Shown piece after piece: positions 1 to 5,800 of a stretch of 5,944 nt of DNA. A program made the translations under genes and the position numbers. The number at the start of each line of letters is the position of its first letter. Position 1 is the first letter of the stretch. The notes beneath the pieces are model-generated. The model did no database searches. It saw only the letters and a program-made list of their open reading frames with translations, and had not been told where the DNA came from. The stretch comes from Chitinophagaceae bacterium (GTDB lineage: Bacteria; Bacteroidota; Bacteroidia; Chitinophagales; Chitinophagaceae): contig DMRT01000301.1 of NCBI GenBank assembly GCA_003455235.1, forward strand, positions 1-5,944, in the 5' to 3' direction.

Positions 1-368
1 ATGGCCTCTATAATACATACCACTTTGCCAGGGGTCACGTCGTCGCCCACATTAACAAAAATGGGTTTACCCGGGCCTGCCTGGCGGTAGAAGGTACCGA
101 TCATCGGGCTTTTAATGGTAACAAGATTATCAGCTTTGGGTTCGGCAGCTGCTTTGGGTGCGGGGGGAGCAGCAGCCGGGGCGGCAGTAGCAGGTGCCGG
201 GGGGGCCGAAGGGTAAGAAGCAGGCATGGCACCACCTGCATATATTTTCTGAACCGGATCTTTTTTCTGCTTAACGGTGATTTTTACACCCTCTTCTTCA
301 ATGGTTATTTCGCCTATATTGGTTTTGTTAATGAGCTTTACAAGCTCCTGAATTTGTTTGATGTCCAT
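1..368 (-). CDS. accB: Biotin carboxyl carrier protein of acetyl-CoA carboxylase, 3' end missing
   Basis: AccB carries the biotin that biotin carboxylase (AccC) carboxylates and that carboxyltransferase then uses to make malonyl-CoA, the first committed step of cytoplasmic fatty-acid synthesis. I translated it by hand from the ATG at 368-366, which gives MDIKQIQELVKLINKTNIGE, the typical AccB N-terminus. Residues 1-35 are the N-terminal helix/strand region, about 45-79 an Ala/Pro-rich flexible linker, and from about 82 the biotinyl (lipoyl-like) domain with SPMIGTFYR (87-95) and VGDDVTPGKVVCIIEA (107-122). The window ends two bases into the codon expected for Met of the EAMK biotinylation motif, so the target lysine (about residue 124) lies just outside. 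122 residues are visible of a usual 150-165. It lies 230 bp downstream of efp on the same strand, a common bacterial order; accC probably follows. No Shine-Dalgarno sequence precedes the start. Identification is firm. Confidence 0.95.
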   Translation of the reverse strand, partial: MDIKQIQELVKLINKTNIGEITIEEEGVKITVKQKKDPVQKIYAGGAMPASYPSAPPAPATAAPAAAPPAPKAAAEPKADNLVTIKSPMIGTFYRQAGPGKPIFVNVGDDVTPGKVVCIIEA

Positions 369-410
369 GTGCTTGGTTTGATGGTTAAGTTTTGATATTG
401 AAACCGGCTG

Positions 411-418
411 CTAAGATA
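411..418 (-). promoter_or_regulatory. Weak alternative accB -7 element
   Basis: Read on the minus strand this is TATCTTAG, one mismatch from the Bacteroidota -7 consensus TAnnTTTG. A TTG lies 21 bp upstream (442-440), close to the spacing expected of the -33 element. It would give a leader of roughly 35-40 nt for accB. It competes with the perfect -7 match at 452-459; only one, or neither, may be used. Confidence 0.25.
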
Positions 419-451
419 GGGTAAGATTAATCATAACTGCAATCAAAAATT

Positions 452-459
452 CAAAAATA
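452..459 (-). promoter_or_regulatory. Candidate accB promoter, -7 element
   Basis: On the minus strand this reads TATTTTTG, a full match to the Bacteroidota -7 consensus TAnnTTTG. Transcription would start near 446, giving an accB leader of about 75-80 nt. I see no clear -33 TTTG at 19-21 bp upstream; that region is occupied by A-tracts phased at the helical repeat, which might help RNA polymerase binding. The sequence is AT-rich, so a chance match is possible. A separate accB promoter makes sense because a strong terminator follows efp. Confidence 0.4.
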
Positions 460-519
460 TGCCTAAAAAGGGCGAAAATGGGCCTAAAATGGGCGAAAAA
501 AGCCCAAAAAAGGGCGAAA

Positions 520-537
520 TTCAGTAAAATTACTGAA
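520..537. repeat. 18-bp perfect inverted repeat
   Basis: TTCAGTAAAATTACTGAA is an inverted repeat with 8-bp arms (520-527 and 530-537) and a central AA. Its symmetry and length suit a site for a dimeric regulator, or it may form a small hairpin in RNA. It sits just beyond the efp terminator and upstream of accB. No regulator that binds it can be named from the sequence. Confidence 0.45.
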
Positions 538-539
538 AG

Positions 540-577
540 TAAAAATGGGCAATTGATTGCTCAAATGCCCATTTTTA
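540..577 (-). terminator. Hairpin terminator of efp
   Basis: The arms at 540-551 and 566-577 pair perfectly over 12 bp (TAAAAATGGGCA with TGCCCATTTTTA). Inside, after an A/A mismatch, 553-556 pairs with 561-564 over 4 bp, leaving a tetraloop. On the minus strand the stem ends in a U-run, as in intrinsic terminators, and begins 21 nt past the efp stop codon. A-run and T-run on opposite flanks make it bidirectional in principle. It implies that accB relies partly on its own promoter or on read-through. Confidence 0.8.
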
Positions 578-598
578 TCTTATGCTCTTTCTGATTAT

Positions 599-1165
599 TT
601 AGTCCTTAACCCGCTCTACGTATTCGCCGGTTTTGGTATTCACCCGGATCAGTTCCCCTTCGTTTACAAAGAGGGGAACGTTTACCGAAGCTCCGGTTTC
701 AACCGTTGCCGGTTTTAAGGTACGGGTGGCGGTATCGCCTTTCATGCCGGGTTCGCTGTAAGTTACCATCAGCACGATTTTATCGGGCAGCTCCACACCC
801 ATCGGCAGTTCGGTTTCGCCATTGATCAGCACCGACACTTCCTGTCCTTCCTTCAGGAATTTGGGGGCGTCCACCATTTCTTCCTGAACAGCAATCTGCT
901 CAAAGGTTTCGTTATCCATGAAATTGTAGCCGGTATCGTCCTTATAAAGGAACTGGTAGGGCTTTTTCTCTACCCTTACCGGGAAAATGGTTTCACCACT
1001 GTTCCAGGTAACTTCAATGGTGCGGCTGTTATCCACTCCTTTTAACTTGGCCCAAACCTTTGCGGCGGCACGGGCTGTTTTATTCTGTCCGAATTCAATT
1101 ACACTGTACAGGCTGCCATCAACTTTGATGATAAGCCCTGAACGCATATCTGCTGTTGTTGCCAT
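599..1165 (-). CDS. efp: Elongation factor P with an arginine-tipped loop
   Basis: EF-P binds the ribosome between the P and E sites and relieves stalling at polyproline stretches. The 188-residue length is normal. Domain I (KOW-like) covers about 1-65, the first OB domain about 66-127, and the C-terminal OB domain about 128-188. The family signature is seen as KPATVETGASVNVPLFVNEG (151-170). The tip loop of domain I reads FGQNKTARAAAKV (25-37). Aligned with the PGKG type, the usual modified lysine becomes Arg32, and the surroundings resemble the NKSGRNAA loop of Pseudomonas EF-P, whose Arg32 is rhamnosylated by EarP. No modification enzyme is in the window. The ATG at 1165 begins MATTADMRSG, the usual EF-P start, so it is secure although no Shine-Dalgarno is present. 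A TAnnTTTG element lies 31 nt upstream and a hairpin terminator follows. Confidence 0.97.
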   Translation of the reverse strand: MATTADMRSGLIIKVDGSLYSVIEFGQNKTARAAAKVWAKLKGVDNSRTIEVTWNSGETIFPVRVEKKPYQFLYKDDTGYNFMDNETFEQIAVQEEMVDAPKFLKEGQEVSVLINGETELPMGVELPDKIVLMVTYSEPGMKGDTATRTLKPATVETGASVNVPLFVNEGELIRVNTKTGEYVERVKD

Positions 1166-1174
1166 AATAATGAG

Positions 1175-1190
1175 CCCGATTTTTTTCGGG
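1175..1190 (-). other. Small hairpin in the efp leader
   Basis: On the minus strand this reads CCCGAAAAAAATCGGG: a 5-bp stem with a six-A loop, ending 9 nt before the efp start codon. If transcription begins 5-7 nt after the -7 element at 1204-1197, the hairpin is at the extreme 5' end of a leader of about 25 nt. It could stabilise the mRNA or affect ribosome access. On the plus strand there is no T-run after it, so it is not a terminator for that direction. Confidence 0.4.
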
Positions 1191-1196
1191 AGGCTG

Positions 1197-1204
1197 CAAA
1201 AGTA
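1197..1204 (-). promoter_or_regulatory. Candidate efp promoter, -7 element
   Basis: The minus strand reads TACTTTTG, a full match to the Bacteroidota -7 consensus TAnnTTTG, 31 nt upstream of the efp ATG. The expected -33 position (about 1224-1227) has only a poor TTCG. Placement in a divergent spacer and proximity to the start support it; the weak -33 lowers confidence. Confidence 0.5.
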
Positions 1205-1305
1205 ACGATACTGGGCCTAAATCCGAAATCCCGCAGCAACAAAAACCCATTGTGCTTAACAACCGCATATGATATAAACCCGTTAGCTTTACCAAAACCA
1301 AACGG

Positions 1306-1797
1306 ATGAAAAGTTTTGTTCTGACGGTCAGTCTTTTACTTTCAGCCGCCTGTGCATGGGCGCAGACGGATACCTCACTCCTCTACCTTCGTTTCCCGAC
1401 CGTTCCGCCGTTTACCATTACCCGGTTACCCGACAGTACCCGGTTCAGCAAAGAAGACCTGGCCAGGAAGAAGCCTGTCATCATCATGCTCTTCAGCCCC
1501 GATTGTGATCATTGCCAGCATACCACCCGGGAACTGGTGGCAAAGATCAGCCTGTTCAAAAAAGCACAGATCATCATGGCCTCTCCGCTGGAATATTCCT
1601 ATCTCCGGAAATTTTATGAGGATTACCATATTGCCTCCTGCCCCAACATTACCATGGGCCGTGACCCGGCATATATGCTGGGTACTTTTTACCGGATAAG
1701 GTCGTACCCGGCCATTTTTGTGTACGATAAAAAAGGTCGCTTTGTGCAGTCCTTCGACGGCAGTGTTCCACTGGAAAAGATTGCTGAAATCCTGTAA
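1306..1797 (+). CDS. Exported thioredoxin-fold protein with a CDHC motif
   Basis: This 163-residue protein begins with a signal peptide: K2, a hydrophobic stretch at about 4-16, and likely cleavage after Ala19 (AWA|Q). The mature part has a thioredoxin fold: a hydrophobic strand PVIIMLF (57-63) leading to SPDCDHCQ with the redox pair Cys67/Cys70, and SYPAIFVYD (133-141), where Pro135 matches the conserved cis-proline. A third cysteine, Cys112, lies between them. It resembles small TlpA/redoxin-like proteins of Bacteroidota and should act as a thiol-disulfide oxidoreductase in the periplasm, although partner and direction (oxidase, reductase or isomerase) cannot be read from sequence. It is divergent from efp and 72 bp upstream of mdh, with no terminator seen between. 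The ATG at 1306 is chosen because it yields the signal peptide. Cys16 follows LLSAA but lacks Leu at -3, so a lipoprotein is less likely. Confidence 0.85.
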   Translation: MKSFVLTVSLLLSAACAWAQTDTSLLYLRFPTVPPFTITRLPDSTRFSKEDLARKKPVIIMLFSPDCDHCQHTTRELVAKISLFKKAQIIMASPLEYSYLRKFYEDYHIASCPNITMGRDPAYMLGTFYRIRSYPAIFVYDKKGRFVQSFDGSVPLEKIAEIL

Positions 1798-1825
1798 AAT
1801 CAGTTTTCAGGAAACCGTATTTAAT

Positions 1826-1833
1826 TACCTTTG
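1826..1833 (+). promoter_or_regulatory. mdh promoter, -7 element
   Basis: TACCTTTG is a full match to the Bacteroidota -7 consensus TAnnTTTG and lies 36 nt before the mdh start. A TTTT run at 1804-1807 lies 18 bp upstream, a poor but correctly placed -33 candidate. Transcription would begin near 1838-1840, giving a leader of about 30 nt. It lies wholly between the upstream stop codon and mdh, so mdh probably has its own transcript. Confidence 0.6.
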
Positions 1834-1869
1834 CGCCGACATTAATTTTTCCACTTTAAACATCTATAA

Positions 1870-2805
1870 ATGAAAGTAACTGTTGTAGGAGCCGGCGCTG
1901 TGGGAGCTACCTGTGCCGACAATATTGCCCGTAAAGAACTTTGTACCGAACTGGTTTTACTCGACATCAAAGAAGGTGTTGCCGAAGGCAAGGCGATCGA
2001 TATGATGCAAACAGCCACCCTGCTTGGCTTTGATACCAAGATCGTGGGCTGCACCAACGATTACAGCAAAACAGCCGGAACCGATGTAGCCGTGATCACT
2101 TCCGGCATCCCCCGCAAACCGGGCATGACCAGGGAGGAACTGATCGGCATCAATGCTGGCATTGTAAAAACAGTTACACAAAATATCCTGCAGCATTCAC
2201 CCAATGCCATTATTATTGTGATCAGCAACCCGATGGATACCATGACTTATCTGGCGCTCAAGTCGAGCGGTCTGCCCAAGAACCGGATCATCGGTATGGG
2301 AGGCATTCTCGACAGCAGCCGTTTCAAATATTATCTTTCTACTGCCATGGGATGTACCGCAACCGACCTGCAGGCTGTAGTGGTGGGCGGGCATGGAGAC
2401 ACCACCATGATACCATTGGCACGACTGGCAACCTACCAGGGAACACCTGTTGCCAATTACCTTGATGCAGAAACCCTGAAGAAAGTAGTGGCCGATACCA
2501 TGGTTGGCGGCGCTACCCTTACCGGCCTGCTGGGCACATCAGCCTGGTATGCACCCGGTGCAGCCGGAGCTGCCCTGGTAGAATCCATTGTAAGGGATGA
2601 AAAGAAACTGTATCCCTGCTGTGTTTACCTCGATGGCGAATACGGCCAAAAAGACATCTGCATCGGTGTTCCGGTAGTGATTGGCAGAAACGGATGGGAG
2701 AAGATCGTGGATTATAAACTCAATGCCGATGAACAGGCTGCTTTTAATAAAAGCGCCGATGCGGTACGCAGCATGAATGATGTGCTGGCAACACTGAGCA
2801 TCTAA
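1870..2805 (+). CDS. mdh: Malate dehydrogenase (NAD-dependent, LDH-like type)
   Basis: It interconverts malate and oxaloacetate with NAD(H) in the TCA cycle, in the cytoplasm. The 311-residue length is typical. The Rossmann motif GAGAVG (7-12) binds NAD, and Asp32 at the end of the second strand (VLLDIKEG) favours NAD over NADP. Substrate-binding arginines are Arg82 and Arg88 in the mobile loop GIPRKPGMTR, and Arg151 in LDSSRFK; arginine rather than glutamine at 82 indicates malate rather than lactate dehydrogenase. Asp148 and His175 (VVGGHGD) form the catalytic relay, and Asn120 (ISNPMD) is in place. All key residues are intact. The ATG at 1870 starts directly at the first Rossmann strand (MKVTVVGAG), as usual. 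It has a promoter-like element upstream and a strong terminator downstream, so it is probably monocistronic. Confidence 0.97.
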   Translation: MKVTVVGAGAVGATCADNIARKELCTELVLLDIKEGVAEGKAIDMMQTATLLGFDTKIVGCTNDYSKTAGTDVAVITSGIPRKPGMTREELIGINAGIVKTVTQNILQHSPNAIIIVISNPMDTMTYLALKSSGLPKNRIIGMGGILDSSRFKYYLSTAMGCTATDLQAVVVGGHGDTTMIPLARLATYQGTPVANYLDAETLKKVVADTMVGGATLTGLLGTSAWYAPGAAGAALVESIVRDEKKLYPCCVYLDGEYGQKDICIGVPVVIGRNGWEKIVDYKLNADEQAAFNKSADAVRSMNDVLATLSI

Positions 2806-2826
2806 GTTCAATCTCAACAATTTATC

Positions 2827-2858
2827 AACGCCCCTTAATAAAAATAAGGGGCGTTTTT
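2827..2858 (+). terminator. Intrinsic terminator of mdh
   Basis: An 11-bp perfect stem, AACGCCCCTTA (2827-2837) with TAAGGGGCGTT (2845-2855), closes a 7-nt loop and runs into a T-tract at 2854-2858. It starts 22 nt after the mdh stop codon. This is a classical rho-independent terminator; it separates mdh from the large gene that follows. Confidence 0.92.
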
Positions 2859-2872
2859 CGTGAAATAAGCAC

Positions 2873-2880
2873 TACCTTTA
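2873..2880 (+). promoter_or_regulatory. Possible promoter of the large secreted protein
   Basis: TACCTTTA differs from the Bacteroidota -7 consensus TAnnTTTG in the last base. It lies 18 nt before the start codon, which would leave a leader of only about 10-14 nt. No good -33 element is seen, because the expected place is taken by the mdh terminator stem. A promoter is needed somewhere between that terminator and 2899, and this is the best candidate. Confidence 0.35.
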
Positions 2881-2898
2881 ATACGTTATTCAGCCTGC

Positions 2899-5800
2899 AT
2901 GAAAACCTGTCACAAGAATTCAGGAGGAATCCTTCTGAGTATCGTTTTATTAATACCTCTTCTGCTTGTTTGTGGGAATAACATTGCCCAGGTGGCAAAC
3001 CTAAACCCCCATGCAACTGCATCCCCTGCATTGGTTTCTCAAAAGAACAGCAATCTCTTCAGCACAACGGGTTCCTTCATTCAGAATATCGGCCAGTATA
3101 AGGAAGAACTTCCCGGCTTTACCGGCATGGGCAGGATATTGTATGCATACGAAGCATCCGGGATGCCCGTCCTGTTCACACAAAACGGCATCATTCATCT
3201 TCAGCGGGAAGTAAAACAGGTATCTCCCGCCGAACGGATGCAATTGTTGAAAAAAGGATTAAAGCAAAAAGATATTGACAAAGCCAATACCGTAAACCGC
3301 ACCATCAGCATGCAATGGCTGAACGCTAACCCCCATGCCCTTGTAGTACCGGAAGAAAAAACAGAAAGCTATATCACCTACTGGTATCTGAAAGAAAAAG
3401 CGGCCATATACCGCAAACTGGTTTATAAAGAATTGTATCCCGGGATTGACGTGCTGTATTCTTTTGACGACAGCAAGCCTGCCGGTTTTGAATACAGCAT
3501 CATCGCTAAGCCGGGAGCCGATATAAGCCGGGTTCAGTTAAAATACGGGGGCGATGTAAAAACGTTTACCCAGGATAAAAATGGAAACCTTGTCATTACA
3601 TCCTCCATTGGCAGCATATCTGTTTCCGAGGCGGAATGTTATTATTCAGACGACCGGTCGAAACGGTTTACATCCCCGTTCGGCCTCAGCAACAACATCG
3701 TTCGTTTTAAACTCCCGGCCAATTATGATAAACAAAAAGAACTGGTGATCGATCCCTTTGTTTCCGGAACCGGCGGGCTCTCGGGATCTGATGCCGGCAA
3801 GGCAAGAGACATCGATTTTGATTTTGCCGGGAACATTTATGTAACCGGTGGCGGCAATGGGTTGGTGCAAAAATTATCCAAGTACAACGCACAGGGTGTG
3901 CTGCAATGGACCTTCGACGGATCACTGGGAAGCCCCTGCTGGGAATTCGGAAGTGGACATGGAGGCTGGGTGATTGATAAAACAACCGGCGATATTTACC
4001 TGGGCCAGGGAATCAATGACGATGGTGTTCGCATCATCCGCCTTAATGCTTCAGGCTCCTGGGATAATTACATAACCGATCCGGATCCATCCTTTACGCA
4101 AAACTGGAAGATGGCATGGACCTGTAATTCGGGCAACCCGCAGATCTATATTGCAGGTGGAAGCGGAACAGGAGCGGGCAGTACGTCCAACACCGAGCTG
4201 ATCCGGTTTTCGCCGGCTTCGCAAAGCTTTCACCCGATGAACATTACAGGCATTAATACCGGTAATACCGATATTTCTGACCTGGTAATCGATCCGGCTA
4301 CCACTGAACTGTACAGCATCTTCTCTACGTCGATCCTCGACCCGAGAGAAGACAATAAATTATACCGGCACCGCTTACCGTTTAATCATCATGATGTTTT
4401 GTGGAACACCACCACCGGTTGTTTTGCTCTTCATGAACCCGTTAACCGTCCGTATTTATCAGGCATCGATAATTCAAGCAATACCATTGCGGTGAATACA
4501 GGGTATTTATTTTACTGGGATGGCCGCAACCTGAAAGCGTTCAAAAAATCAGATGGTTCAGCAGCCTGCGCCACACTGGTGCTCCCCGGCAATCAATTGC
4601 TGATGCAGGGCGGTGTGGTAACCGATGGATGTGGTCATGTTTTTACCGGCTCATCAAACGGAACCATCAAAGTTTACAGCTTCAATGGCTCTTCCTTCGA
4701 TGACAATGCAGCGCCGGATATCACCATTCCGGGTAATGCCGCCAATGCTGTGTATGACCTAGCTTACAACCCGGCAACAAATGTTTTATACGCCAGCGGC
4801 AATGGTTTTGTTGCCAGCTTTGACCTTTCTTCCTATTGCCCGGGAGTGAGTTACTCATTGAATATTGTACCCGGATGTTCTTCCTTATCGGTGAGCGCTG
4901 CTGTTAACCCGGCGCCGGCACCAGGTATTTCCGTTGTATACAAATTGTACGATGGCAATACACTGATTGGAACCAACAGCACCGGTGAGTTTACCGGGCT
5001 GTCGGCAGGAAAAAATTACAGCATCGTTGCGTTGGTCAACGGAATCTGCAGCGGCATCCGGGTAACACAGGATTTCACAGCTGTACCACCCCCTACTTTA
5101 AAGATCAATACAACAGCCGGCATTTGTGCGGAGAATACCTTTGATCTTACCGCAGCTTCTGTTACCGCTGGTTCATCATCGGCCTTAACGTTCACATACT
5201 GGCTGGATGCATCAGCTACCCTGCCTCACCCGGATCCGTCCAAAGCGAAACCTGGTATTTATTATATCAAAGCAACCAACATAAACGGATGCAGTACGAT
5301 TGCCCCGGCAGAAATAAAAGCATACCCGGCTCCCTGGGCCAATGCCGGTGCCGACACCATTGTTTGTGACGGTACAACAAGCTTTACACTCAAAGGAAGC
5401 GGAGGAATTGGTTATTCATGGGCACCGTCAACATACCTGAGTAACCCGGCGATATCCAATCCCGTGGTTAATTATCCCGGATCTTCCGGTACCATCCGGT
5501 ATAAATTAAAAGTAACCGATGCAAAGGGATGCATTTCCGCAAACGAAGATGAAGTGACCATCACATTCGCAAAACCGGCTCCTATCCAAATCAGCGCCGA
5601 CAGTGCGTCGGCCATCAGCCAGCCCCTGCAACTTAATGTAACCGAACCGCTGAACAGTGGTTTCACCGATTACCGCTGGTCGCCAACCTATGGGTTGAAT
5701 AATCCCTTTATCAAAAATCCCGTCGCTAAACTCGACCGGGATATTACGTATACCGTACAGGCTGTTAACAGGTACAAATGCATCTCCACCGCCAGTGTTT

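Larger units (their letters stand above)
445..545. repeat. Helically phased A-tract array in the efp-accB gap
   Basis: Runs of three to six A on the plus strand lie at 445-449, 453-457, 465-469, 475-478, 486-489, 496-501, 506-511, 517-519, 526-529, 536-538 and 541-545. The first ten are centred on average 10.0 bp apart. Between 461 and 516 they alternate with short G/C cores (GCC, GGGCG, GGGCC, GGGCG, GCCC, GGGCG). A-tracts in phase with the DNA helix are known to bend DNA, so this should be an intrinsically curved segment. It lies directly upstream of the best accB -7 match. The pattern is seen directly; the promoter role is inferred. Confidence 0.6.

Noticed and set aside
461..516. GGGC-rich repeats considered as a CRISPR array or small tandem repeat
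   Set aside because: The period is only about 10 bp, with no repeat of 20 bp or more and no spacers; helically phased A-tracts explain the pattern better.
1175..1190. Hairpin read as a plus-strand terminator
   Set aside because: No T-run follows it on the plus strand, and no plus-strand gene ends upstream of it.
987..1205. Plus-strand open frame of 72 codons over efp
   Set aside because: It is antisense to the conserved N-terminal half of EF-P and has no independent evidence.
1804..1813. Short palindrome TTTTCAGGAA as a terminator for the thioredoxin-like gene
   Set aside because: The stem is only about 4 bp, has a two-base loop and is not followed by a T-run.
2539..2820. Minus-strand open frame of 93 codons over the end of mdh
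   Set aside because: It is antisense to well-conserved mdh codons, resembles no known protein and starts within the mdh terminator region.
2922..2928. AGGAGGA, a Shine-Dalgarno-like sequence
   Set aside because: It lies within the signal-peptide coding part of the large gene (codons for Ser-Gly-Gly), no start codon follows at suitable spacing, and this lineage rarely uses such sites.
3646..3985. Two overlapping minus-strand open frames (74 and 92 codons)
   Set aside because: Both are antisense to the DUF7948/propeller coding region, and arginine/histidine-rich translations are typical of shadow frames.
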